Shown: in pieces, positions 1-6,580 of the stretch
Layout: each line of letters begins with the position of its first letter
Position numbering within the stretch: position 1 is the stretch's first letter
From: Phycisphaerae bacterium
GTDB taxonomy: Bacteria; Planctomycetota; Phycisphaerae; UBA1845; UTPLA1
Direction: 5' to 3'
NCBI GenBank assembly: GCA_029259995.1
Contig: JAJDEC010000200.1
Span: 1 to 8,032, forward strand
DNA: 8,032 nucleotides
Notes under the pieces: model-generated
What the model saw: only the letters and a program-made list of their open reading frames with translations
Database searches by the model: none
Told to the model about the DNA's origin: nothing
Translations under genes and position numbers: made by a program

Positions 1-1
1 C

Positions 2-1519
2 ATCGCCCTCGCCGCACTGACGGTCACAGGCATGGCCGTGGCCGATACGCCCAAGCCGTCTGATCGCCCGACGCCACCTGAGTATTCAGAGTCCTGGTAC
101 GTCGTCACGATTCGAGGCCAGAAGTGCGGCTACGTCCACGAAATCCTGCGAACTGTCGATTCCGAAGTGCTCTCCGACTCCGTCACACAGATCGAAATCA
201 AGCGCGGCGCCGCGTCCGTCAAGATGCGCATGGAACGCGGTTATCGAGAAGCGCTCGACGGAACACCGCTCGGATTCCGATCCGTTCAGACGCTGGGGAC
301 TGTTCCGCAAACCGTGGAAGGCATCATCAAGAACGGCAAGATCCATCTGACGGACACGCAGCCCGGCGCGGAATTTGAAAACGTCTACGATTTCGATCCG
401 GACATCCGATTCTCGTGGGGCCAGATGATCGCCAGCATGAAGCACGGCCTCACGCCCAATACGAAGTACACCGTGAAGTCCTACGATCCGAGCCTGCGCA
501 AGGACGGTCCCATTGAAATGGTGGTTCACATTCGCGGCAAGGAGACTGTCGACGTCCTCGGCAAATCCGAAACGCTGAATCGAATGACATCCTCGCTGAA
601 AATCGAAAACAGCAACATGACGGTCGATTCCGAAGTCTGGGTCGACGACGAATACACGCCCATCGTCACGACCGTCGACATCGGTCCTATCCAGATGAAA
701 ATGTATCGCACGACCAAGGAAGACGCCCTGAAGGACGGCGCTCCGCCCGAAATGTTTCTCGAGACGATCATCACGGCCAATCGAGACGTTTCGCGCGACG
801 TGAAGAGCGTCAAGTACAAGATCAGCGTCAAGCAAAGCGCAAACTCCGAACTTCCGGAGCTGCCCGACACGGACATGCAGAAATTCGAACGCATCGACGC
901 CCGCAACGCGTATGTCACTGTCCGTCGAACGAACTGGGCCACGCTGCGAAATGCGAGCGGCGACGAAACGAAACTCCCGGAGTCGATTGAGAAATATCTG
1001 GAAGCAAGCTCTGTCTGCGACTCCGGAAATCGAACGATCAAGCGGCTCGCCCTTCGCGCATGCAAGAAAGAAGACTCGCTCGCAACCAAGTCGGACAAAC
1101 TCCGCAAGTACGTCACGAAATACATCACCAACAAGGGGATGGACGTCGGTTTCGCCACGGCAACGGAAGTTGCCGAGAAACGATGCGGCGACTGCACGGA
1201 ACACGGCGTCCTGCTGGCCGCCGTCGCCCGCGCCGCGGGCATTCCCGCCCGAGGCGTGGGTGGGCTTGTCGGCGTCCCGACGTCGTTCCGCCGAAATCCG
1301 TTCGGCCCGATGGATTACGGCTTCCATATGTGGACGCAGGTCTATATTAACGGGAAATTGGTCGACATCGACGCCGCCATGCGGCAGACCGACTGCGATG
1401 CGACGCATATTGCGATCTCCCTGATACCGCTCGGCGATGAAGGCATGATGAGCGAGATCTGGAACATCATCCCGATGCTCGGCCAGATCGACATCGACAT
1501 CGTCGAAGTGCACGAGTAA
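2..1519 (+). CDS. Secreted transglutaminase-like domain protein (5' end outside window)
   Basis: The frame is open to the left window edge. The residues before the first Met (codon at 32), IALAALTVTG, followed by MAVADT, look like the hydrophobic core and AVA|D cleavage site of a signal peptide, so the true start lies upstream and the ATG at 32 is probably internal. Numbering from that Met, residues about 15-260 form a beta-rich domain of unknown function. Residues about 340-455 are a transglutaminase/cysteine-protease-like core with a visible triad: Cys388 in RCGDCTEHG (codon 1193-1195), His432 in GFHMWTQVY (1325-1327) and Asp447 in VDIDAAM (1370-1372). The segment between, with LLAAVARAAGIPAR, is typical of bacterial transglutaminase-like proteins. 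The family includes proteases, amidases and crosslinking enzymes, and the substrate here cannot be told. The protein is probably periplasmic or secreted. The usual Asp-Pro after the last strand is Asp-Ala here. No terminator is visible after the TAA stop. Confidence 0.9.
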   Translation: MALAALTVTGMAVADTPKPSDRPTPPEYSESWYVVTIRGQKCGYVHEILRTVDSEVLSDSVTQIEIKRGAASVKMRMERGYREALDGTPLGFRSVQTLGTVPQTVEGIIKNGKIHLTDTQPGAEFENVYDFDPDIRFSWGQMIASMKHGLTPNTKYTVKSYDPSLRKDGPIEMVVHIRGKETVDVLGKSETLNRMTSSLKIENSNMTVDSEVWVDDEYTPIVTTVDIGPIQMKMYRTTKEDALKDGAPPEMFLETIITANRDVSRDVKSVKYKISVKQSANSELPELPDTDMQKFERIDARNAYVTVRRTNWATLRNASGDETKLPESIEKYLEASSVCDSGNRTIKRLALRACKKEDSLATKSDKLRKYVTKYITNKGMDVGFATATEVAEKRCGDCTEHGVLLAAVARAAGIPARGVGGLVGVPTSFRRNPFGPMDYGFHMWTQVYINGKLVDIDAAMRQTDCDATHIAISLIPLGDEGMMSEIWNIIPMLGQIDIDIVEVHE

Positions 1520-1685
1520 CGCGTCAGTGCCGCAGATGTTCAATGCCGCGTCCGTGAGGGAGTCGGTCCATGTGTGTCAGCCATGCGGAGACAATGAGTC
1601 GTTACGAATCCAAGTGTCGCAACGAATGATCCCGTCAGCGTGAGTGCAAGCGTGCAACATCAATTCTGAGAGCCAGAGAGTCCCC

Positions 1686-2594
1686 ATGAACATTGCCATC
1701 ACCGGCGCGACCGGCTTCCTCGGCCGCTACATCGTCAACCAACTCGCCGAAGGTAACTCGCTGCGATGCTGGCATCGCCCGGAATCGGATCGATCCGGAT
1801 TTGCCGAAAACGCCGCCATCGAATGGCTGCCCGGAACGCTTCAGGACGACGTATCCTACGAACCACTCTGTGCAGGCGTAGACGCCGTTGTGCATTCGGC
1901 CCTCTATCGCCCCGCCGGTCTCGGCTTCCGAGCCTCCGGCCAGAAGGCCTTCGATGAATTCATCCGCGTCAACCTGCTCGGCACGCTTCGACTGATGGAA
2001 ACGGCCAAACGCATCGGCGTTCCCAGATTTGTTTTTATCTCCACTTGCGCTGTGCATGAAATCATCCTCGCGGATCGACCGCTGAATGAATCGCATCCCC
2101 TCTGGCCAATGGCCCACTACGGCGCCCACAAGGCGGCCATCGAAAAGTTCGTGCACAGCTTCGGATTCGGCGAGAACTGGCCTGTCTGCGCCTTGCGCCC
2201 GACAGGCATCTACGGCTTAGCACATCCGGCTGAGAAGAGCCGCTGGTTCGACATCGTGAGTCGTGTCGCGCGCGGTGAGTCCGTCGCAAGCGATCGCGGC
2301 GGCAAAGAAATCCACGCTGCGGATGTCGCCAAGGCTGTTGAGATACTTCTGAACGCCGACGCCGAAACGATTCGAGGACAGGCCTACAACTGCTACGACA
2401 TGTACGTCGCGGAAAAACATGTTGCCGAATTGGCAAAAGCGATCTCCGGCTCGAATGCCGAAATCGCCGGAACCAACAACGGCCCCAAAAACCAGATCGA
2501 CACGTCGAAACTCAAAGCGCTCGGTATGCAATTCGGCGGAGAAACGCTGCTCCGCCAGACGATCGCCGAATTGGTAGACGCCGCACAGTTCTGA
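1686..2594 (+). CDS. NAD(P)-dependent epimerase/dehydratase, extended SDR family
   Basis: This 302-residue protein starts MNIAITGATGFLG, the Rossmann GxxGxxG motif with Gly7, Gly10 and Gly13. The active-site pair is Tyr145 and Lys149 in YGAHK. FISTCAVHE places Thr120 where GalE-type enzymes have the catalytic Ser, 25 residues before the Tyr. RPTGIYG is the usual post-catalytic strand of extended SDRs. About 300 residues is normal for the family. I chose ATG 1686 because the Rossmann strand begins at once. An in-frame GTG at 1644 would add 14 unlikely residues. The ribosome site is weak (GAGAG just upstream). There is no signal peptide, so the protein is cytoplasmic. Family members act on nucleotide sugars, lignin-like aldehydes or sterols; no substrate can be assigned. 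His30-Arg31 after the second strand, instead of an acidic residue, hints at NADP use, but weakly. The gene lies 166 nt after the transglutaminase gene, with no evidence of a shared operon. Confidence 0.92.
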   Translation: MNIAITGATGFLGRYIVNQLAEGNSLRCWHRPESDRSGFAENAAIEWLPGTLQDDVSYEPLCAGVDAVVHSALYRPAGLGFRASGQKAFDEFIRVNLLGTLRLMETAKRIGVPRFVFISTCAVHEIILADRPLNESHPLWPMAHYGAHKAAIEKFVHSFGFGENWPVCALRPTGIYGLAHPAEKSRWFDIVSRVARGESVASDRGGKEIHAADVAKAVEILLNADAETIRGQAYNCYDMYVAEKHVAELAKAISGSNAEIAGTNNGPKNQIDTSKLKALGMQFGGETLLRQTIAELVDAAQF

Positions 2595-2724
2595 GCAACA
2601 CAGGCGTTGCACGATCCGCGTGCACGTCAGGGTATTCAGAGACGCGTCGTCCCAGCGCAACGTCGACTTACAAGGCGGAGGCTCCGAATGTCTCAAGAAA
2701 AAATGGTTCTTCACGGAATTCTGG

Positions 2725-2772
2725 GACGACGGCTGATCACGCTCTGGCAGACGACGGTCTATCACGCTGTGG
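2725..2772. repeat. Imperfect 25-bp tandem duplication
   Basis: Two adjacent 23-nt units, 2725-2747 and 2750-2772, both begin GACGACGG and end with ATCACGCT plus TGG after one variable base. I count 19 of 23 identical positions, with a period of 25. A degenerate third copy may precede it, since TCACG followed by TCTGG occurs at about 2711-2724. The repeat lies in the non-coding stretch after the epimerase gene, directly before the hairpin element. Because 25 is not a multiple of three, the copies fall in different reading frames, which argues against this stretch being a protein gene. Confidence 0.55.
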
Positions 2773-2794
2773 AAGTTGGAACGTGCAGCGCGAA

Positions 2795-3002
2795 GGATCC
2801 CGGAGGGATCCATTGAAAATAGCCCAGCGATTTATCGCTGGGGCACGCGGTTCCGAATGCCGAGTTCCGTCCCGTAGGGACGGATTGAGTGCCAAGTGCC
2901 TGGCTCGCGTCGTCCCTGTTGGACGGCAATGCGCAGGGAAACGTTCGTCGCAATCCCAGCCTTCAAAGGCAGGGCTATTTTCATGTCGTCCCTGCCGGGA
3001 CG
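2795..3002. repeat. Compound palindromic hairpin element (REP/BIME- or MITE-like)
   Basis: Two arms face each other around position 2898-2899, each with three hairpins in the same order. Left arm: stem GGATCCC/GGGATCC (2795-2811), linker TGAAAATAGCCC (2814-2825), stem CCCAGCGAT/ATCGCTGGG (2823-2842), stem TCCGTCCC/GGGACGGA (2866-2884). Right arm, mirrored: stem CGTCC/GGACG (2911-2925), stem GCCTT/AAGGC (2959-2970), the exact inverse of the 12-nt linker (2972-2983), stem CGTCCC/GGGACG (2987-3002). The outer stem sequences differ between arms while pairing is kept, and the unpaired linker is identical, as expected of a structure under selection. Two left-arm loops contain GGAG and GTAG, tetranucleotides known from REPs linked to RAYT (REP-associated tyrosine) transposases; here they sit in loops, not at the stem foot, so this is only suggestive. 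The element lies between convergent genes. Its mobility is inferred, and no transposase is in the window. Confidence 0.65.
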
Positions 3003-3067
3003 TTGTGGAATGCAGCCGCCGCGTCGACAAGAACCGTCAATGGTCCCCGCAAATCCGTGATGAACCG

Positions 3068-3105
3068 AAAAAATCCGCGGCGCCGCTTCGGGCGACGCCG
3101 CGGAT
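3068..3105 (-). terminator. Intrinsic terminator of the FecR-domain gene
   Basis: A perfect 10-bp GC-rich stem, ATCCGCGGCG (3073-3082) with CGCCGCGGAT (3096-3105), continues after one mismatch with a 3-bp CGC/GCG stem closing a TTCGG loop. Read on the minus strand it is followed at once by a run of six Ts (3073-3068). It starts about 30 nt past the stop codon at 3136. In the plus direction no T-run follows, so it is a good terminator only for leftward transcription. Confidence 0.9.
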
Positions 3106-3135
3106 CAATTTGAATAAATGTCGTACGTGCGGCGG

Positions 3136-4317
3136 CTACTTCCGCCGCTTCACAACGCGCATCGTCGATCGGCATTGCCGATGATTGTCGCTGTTGCAGT
3201 TCGTCTGCCGCGTTCGCACGATCTTTCGACCCACGCGGCCGTTGAACAAACCGCCCGGCAGAATCGTCTGACCGACACCGAAGTCGCCCTCACGTCGCGG
3301 TCGCGCCATCCCGATGCCGACCGTCGAAACACCGCCCGTGGGCGTCATTCCATCCGTGGGTTGCTGTTCCGGCGAGCCGAGGAAGTTGACGGTATTTGTG
3401 CCGGGAAGCAGAAAGGCAAACCCGCGATTGTTGAACAACGTCAGGAATTCGTTATTCGTCATTCCGAGCAGATCGTTGATATTGATGTTCCGATCGAATC
3501 GCACGTGATCGATCGCATGGAACATCTCCTGCGTCACGAATTGACCGCGAGTGACGAAGCGAGACCGCGAACCGATCAACTTTCCCTGATTGCCCCACTT
3601 GAGCTGCGTGGCCTGGATCAGACCGCGACCATTTTCAGACAGCGACATTCGGAAGCGACCGTTCTGATATTCGACGCGGAAAATGTCCGTGCCCTTCTTG
3701 CTCAGCGTGCCCGTGGGCGTCGTGATTTCCATGTCGCTGCGCGTGTCGCCGGATTCCGCGACGCCTGCCTTGACAGCGCCGACGCCGAGCGCGAGGCGGG
3801 CCGTCGATACTCCGTTTTGAAGTGCAAGCTCTTCTATCGCGAGTCTCGATCCGGATTCGATGGCCATGACTGTTGGCGGCTCCGACGGCTCAAGGACCAG
3901 CTTGACGCGTCCGCGGAATGCCGTACGAATCTGAATGCCGGCACCGATCCGATCGCCAACGCGCACTTGCCGCCAAGAGACGTTGTCTGCCCCTTTGGGA
4001 TCCGCCGAGATGGGGGCGATCGTAACCGGTCCTTCAACCTGTTGGACGATGAAATACTGCGTCCCCTGCCCGACAGGCTGCGAAGCCGCAGCTCGAGGCG
4101 TCCCAGCCCCCGCCGGCGCGAAATTCGCTGTATCGGCTGTGACTCCCGGCTGGATTGTCGAGTTTGCCTGATTCGCCTGCGCCAGCAAGACCGGCTTCGG
4201 CGAACCGACTGTTGTCATCGTCTGCATCTTCTGTGGCTCGGCAAACGCATTGCCGCTGATCGCGCACGCGATCGAAGCGAACAATAGTGCCGTCAGGAAT
4301 GTTCTGTAGCGGGTCAT
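3136..4317 (-). CDS. Secreted FecR-domain protein
   Basis: A 393-residue protein. Residues 1-26 are a signal peptide (basic MTRYR, hydrophobic core, AFA|E cleavage), so it is exported, unlike classical inner-membrane FecR anti-sigma proteins with an internal transmembrane segment. Residues about 30-85 are an Ala/Gln/Pro-rich linker. Residues about 90-235 match the FecR domain pattern: VRVGDRIGAG (118-127), SRLAIEEL (157-164), VGAVKAGV (179-186) and ITTPTGTLSKKGTDIFRVEY (198-217). Residues 240-315 are unassigned, and the tail is Gly/Thr-rich then basic, ending VVKRRK. The start is secure: AGGAGG (4325-4330) lies 7 nt before the ATG. FecR domains are beta-rich periplasmic modules involved in signalling or binding; no sigma factor gene is near, so a signalling role is not supported here. 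It is the last gene of a leftward unit with the lipoprotein (86 nt upstream) and barrel genes, followed by a strong terminator. Confidence 0.9.
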   Translation of the reverse strand: MTRYRTFLTALLFASIACAISGNAFAEPQKMQTMTTVGSPKPVLLAQANQANSTIQPGVTADTANFAPAGAGTPRAAASQPVGQGTQYFIVQQVEGPVTIAPISADPKGADNVSWRQVRVGDRIGAGIQIRTAFRGRVKLVLEPSEPPTVMAIESGSRLAIEELALQNGVSTARLALGVGAVKAGVAESGDTRSDMEITTPTGTLSKKGTDIFRVEYQNGRFRMSLSENGRGLIQATQLKWGNQGKLIGSRSRFVTRGQFVTQEMFHAIDHVRFDRNININDLLGMTNNEFLTLFNNRGFAFLLPGTNTVNFLGSPEQQPTDGMTPTGGVSTVGIGMARPRREGDFGVGQTILPGGLFNGRVGRKIVRTRQTNCNSDNHRQCRSTMRVVKRRK

Positions 4318-4338
4318 GGTCGACCCTCCTTTTCTGTC

Positions 4339-4397
4339 GTTGTGTCGGTCGCGGGGAAGTCGGCCCGACGCTCGGCGATCCGAACACTGGACACAAC
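4339..4397 (-). other. Nested inverted repeats before the FecR-domain gene
   Basis: GTTGTGTC (4339-4346) pairs perfectly with GACACAAC (4390-4397), enclosing an inner hairpin GTCGG-c-CCGAC (4359-4369). The structure fills most of the 86-nt gap between the lipoprotein stop codon and the FecR Shine-Dalgarno site. There is no T-run, so it is not an intrinsic terminator. It could be an RNA-processing or stability element that sets the ratio of the two proteins, or chance; an 8-bp perfect stem is only moderately significant. Confidence 0.35.
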
Positions 4398-4403
4398 TTC
4401 ATA

Positions 4404-5036
4404 TCACTCGTCAGAACCCGCATCCGAATTCCGGGGCGTCCCAACCGCCTCGGGCACAATGAGATGCCCGCCTGCGTCCCGATCGCCCTCGTCTGTCAGA
4501 TCCACATCCTTCGATTCGTAGAGACCCTTTTTCGCTCTTAACTGGTCCGCTTTCCGCATCAACGCAAACAGGGCTGTTCCGGTCATGTATTGATAGTCCA
4601 CGGAATCATCGATCATCTCTCGATAGACCAGTTCGCGTAACGCATATCGACGATCTCCCAATCCAGTCGGACTCAGAAGCCGGGCATTCAACCCGCCAGG
4701 CAACTCGCAGATCCGGCAAACCATGAACGCCACGGAGCCGGAGTCAATCACATGATCTGGTTGCAACTCCCATGCCGCCCGCACGATTTCGCGACTTTCC
4801 AGCTTCTGAGCACGCTCTGCAAAGTTCTCGGACGTGTCCTCGCCGTCGGCCAGGATCAGAATCGCCCTGTAGGCCTCGTCAACCGTCACGAGATCAACTT
4901 CGTTCAGGTAAAACTGGAAGCCGTCATTGTCCAGCATATCGGCATTCACGTGCGGCTGAGTCGGTCTCGGGCCCGCACAGGCGACCGATAGCGTCAACGG
5001 CGCGGCCAGAATCGTCAGCCAAACCATTTTGGGCAC
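4404..5036 (-). CDS. Putative lipoprotein of unknown function
   Basis: A 210-residue protein. The N-terminus, MPKMVWLTILAAPLTLSVAC, is a short signal sequence ending at Cys20. The lipobox SVAC has Ser at -3 instead of the usual Leu, so lipidation is likely but not certain. The mature part (about 31-170) is mostly helical by eye, with LNEVDLVTVDEAYRAILILAD (44-64), a second Cys pair CRIC (107-110) and GLGDRRYALRELVYREM (125-141). The acidic C-terminus (about 172-210) is probably disordered. I recognise no named family. The start is GTG, not the ATG three codons later, because GGAGG (5045-5049) sits 8 nt before the GTG, a normal spacing, but 17 nt before the ATG. The gene lies between the barrel gene (64 nt upstream) and the FecR gene (86 nt downstream). 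An envelope role next to the barrel is inferred from context only. Confidence 0.82.
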   Translation of the reverse strand: MPKMVWLTILAAPLTLSVACAGPRPTQPHVNADMLDNDGFQFYLNEVDLVTVDEAYRAILILADGEDTSENFAERAQKLESREIVRAAWELQPDHVIDSGSVAFMVCRICELPGGLNARLLSPTGLGDRRYALRELVYREMIDDSVDYQYMTGTALFALMRKADQLRAKKGLYESKDVDLTDEGDRDAGGHLIVPEAVGTPRNSDAGSDE

Positions 5037-5044
5037 GTCGAAGT

Positions 5045-5049
5045 CCTCC
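5045..5049 (-). promoter_or_regulatory. Shine-Dalgarno site fixing a GTG start
   Basis: GGAGG on the minus strand, 8 nt before the GTG at 5036. It decides in favour of GTG over the in-frame ATG at 5027 for the lipoprotein gene. Confidence 0.75.
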
Positions 5050-5052
5050 GAT

Positions 5053-5100
5053 GTGGGGAATTATACCCACGACCAAGTGGGCGATATGACCGGATCGCCC
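5053..5100 (-). promoter_or_regulatory. Possible internal promoter with overlapping inverted repeats
   Basis: On the minus strand a perfect TATAAT lies at 5065-5060, about 24 nt before the GTG of the lipoprotein gene. No good -35 is found 16-18 nt upstream, and there is no extended -10 TG. The -10 is flanked by GTGGG (5053-5057) and its inverse CCCAC (5066-5070); the same CCCAC can pair instead with a second GTGGG (5077-5081). A further stem, GGGCGAT (5079-5085) with ATCGCCC (5094-5100), begins right after the barrel stop codon and shares bases with that second GTGGG. The pairings exclude one another in a chain, as in an operator or attenuator-like switch. No T-run follows. The function is inferred. 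Confidence 0.35.
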
Positions 5101-6564
5101 CTAAAACGACCAGGTCACGCCCGTGAGCAGGAACGTCCGCGTTGTTTCATCGCTGAACGCAGCACCTGGGAAAAATGTCCCGAATCTCACAGTCCATGAC
5201 AGATCGTTGTAGATACGCCAGTTGGCGAAGTAGTCCATCTCCCAGCCGAGATATCCACTTTGCTGATCAGCGAGCGGATCACTGACAGCCCCGGCGCGAT
5301 GATGCTTCCAGTAGAGATACCAGTCCGTCCCCAGTTCCAGATCCTTGACTTCGTCAATATCCGGAAATGGCCGGAATGAAGCGCCCGCCCGCCAGATGTG
5401 GATGTTGCTCAATCGAGGGCTGAACGAAACCCCCGTGTCGCGGAAACCGAAACCGACAAAGCTGTTATCGATGTAGTCGACCGAGTCCCCGCCCGCGGCA
5501 TTTGTCGGACTCGCCAGCCGACCGGAGTCACCGCTCGCGAACATCCACTCTGCCGTCACGACCGGCTTGGTCTTGTGTCGAAAGTAATAGTCCAGCCGAT
5601 GATCGAAGCCCCACGCCTTGATATCGTTCGTGTGCAGAAAGCGCCGATCGCCGTAACTGGTTCCGCGTTCGAGCACCCACTCCGAACTGTATCGCAGGTT
5701 CTCGACAAGTTCGCCCGTCGATCCCCAGCCGATGTAACGCGAGTCATATTCGTAATTCTGCAGCAGGTCCCTCGGGCTCTCCGAAGTCTGATCGTCCTGC
5801 CACGCGACATAGACAAACGGCTCGTGAGAATCGAACCCCTTGTATTTGCTTTCGGCGATATAAAACATCCGCTCGCTGTGATCCGAGACGGCGAGGCTTC
5901 GATCGATGTTTTCCGTCCAGTACGGTGTTTGCCCAACGGTAAACGTCGTCTCAACATCGAAGAACTCAGTCGTCAGCGCCACATGATCGAGCGGAATGTC
6001 GATCGCATAGCCCGTTCCGACATAGACGAGATCGCGCCCGACTTTGACGTTCATCTCCCACGGAACATCCTTCCCCTCGTAAACGCGAAGGGCCTGGGCA
6101 AAGTCGAACTGGTACCACCATCGCTCCAGCTCCGGTCCCTGCTGAACGTCTTCCGCCGGCCGGAAATTATCGCCCGAATTCCAATCGACGATGGACATTC
6201 GTCCGCGGATGTAAGCGCGATGCACGCCCTGATCGGCGCTCATCGACGCCCAAAGGCGAAGGTCATGCTGACGCAGCGTGCGGCTGCTGTTGACGCCGTC
6301 GTCGAATAGAAAGAAGTAGTTGTTGTACCAGCCGCCGTAGTCGACTCGGAACTTCTGCGCCAGCGGCAAGGCTTCCTGGAGTTTTCGCTGGTTCTCTCGC
6401 TCCAGCGATCGCTGGCGTTCGAGGAATGCGCTGCTGATCCCCGTGGACCCGCCGGAAGACGAATTCAGCCCCAGTTGCGCGTTCGCTGAACGCGCGTGCA
6501 ACTGCAGTGCCGCCAACACAGCGAGGATGCCTGCAACCTGTCTGGCCCCCTTCGGGATTCGCAA
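5101..6564 (-). CDS. Outer-membrane beta-barrel, alginate-export-like
   Basis: I place the start at a TTG (6564), giving 487 residues. It begins MRIPKGARQVAGILAVLAAL and runs to a SANA|Q cleavage site at 29/30, a textbook signal peptide, with GGAGG (6576-6580) 11 nt upstream. The longer frame to an ATG at 6750 would put 62 arginine-rich, non-hydrophobic residues before the signal peptide. Residues about 49-72 (ERQRSLERENQRKLQEALP region) look like a short coiled coil. From about 72 to the end, alternating aromatic/polar strands dominate, e.g. YGGWYNNYFF, VHRAYIRGRM (114-123) and GRDLVYVGTGYAIDIPLDHV (176-195). The protein ends in TWSF, the C-terminal Phe typical of outer-membrane barrels. Length and motif style resemble alginate-export (AlgE-like) porins; this is by eye, the substrate is unknown, and an unrelated porin is possible. 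It is the first gene of the leftward unit with the lipoprotein and FecR genes. Confidence 0.8.
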   Translation of the reverse strand: MRIPKGARQVAGILAVLAALQLHARSANAQLGLNSSSGGSTGISSAFLERQRSLERENQRKLQEALPLAQKFRVDYGGWYNNYFFLFDDGVNSSRTLRQHDLRLWASMSADQGVHRAYIRGRMSIVDWNSGDNFRPAEDVQQGPELERWWYQFDFAQALRVYEGKDVPWEMNVKVGRDLVYVGTGYAIDIPLDHVALTTEFFDVETTFTVGQTPYWTENIDRSLAVSDHSERMFYIAESKYKGFDSHEPFVYVAWQDDQTSESPRDLLQNYEYDSRYIGWGSTGELVENLRYSSEWVLERGTSYGDRRFLHTNDIKAWGFDHRLDYYFRHKTKPVVTAEWMFASGDSGRLASPTNAAGGDSVDYIDNSFVGFGFRDTGVSFSPRLSNIHIWRAGASFRPFPDIDEVKDLELGTDWYLYWKHHRAGAVSDPLADQQSGYLGWEMDYFANWRIYNDLSWTVRFGTFFPGAAFSDETTRTFLLTGVTWSF

Positions 6565-6575
6565 GAGCCGTATCG

Positions 6576-6580
6576 CCTCC
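6576..6580 (-). promoter_or_regulatory. Shine-Dalgarno site supporting a TTG start
   Basis: GGAGG on the minus strand, 11 nt before TTG 6564. The spacing is slightly long, but no comparable site precedes the in-frame ATG codons at 6663 and 6750, so it favours the TTG start that places the signal peptide at the N-terminus. Confidence 0.55.

Noticed and set aside
86..1543. Long open frame of 485 codons on the minus strand opposite the transglutaminase gene
   Set aside because: The plus strand has a recognisable catalytic triad and signal peptide. The antisense product is Asp/His/Arg-rich without domains and is a by-product of third-position GC bias.
2595..2624. Overlapping short hairpins GCAAC/GTTGC and TGCACG/CGTGCA just after the epimerase stop, considered as a terminator
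   Set aside because: The stems are only 5-6 bp and no T-run follows, so an intrinsic terminator is not supported.
2688..2816. A 42-codon frame starting MSQEKMVLHGILG with GGAGG 6 nt upstream; LWQTTVYHA faintly recalls the DUF423 family
   Set aside because: It spans the 25-bp tandem duplication, whose copies fall in different frames, and its last codons come from the first hairpin of the repeat element. The resemblance is too short to support even a pseudogene.
3129..3148. 7-bp hairpin GCGGCGG/CCGCCGC over the FecR stop codon
   Set aside because: There is no T-run, it overlaps coding sequence rich in Arg codons, and a much better terminator lies about 30 nt downstream.
2783..3184. Plus-strand frame of 133 codons through the hairpin element
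   Set aside because: Its sequence is simply the translated hairpins and the terminator, with no ribosome site and no protein-like pattern.
3118..4287. Long plus-strand open frame of 389 codons opposite the FecR gene
   Set aside because: It starts within the FecR terminator region, is Arg-rich without recognisable motifs and mirrors a minus-strand gene that has a signal peptide, FecR motifs and a strong ribosome site.
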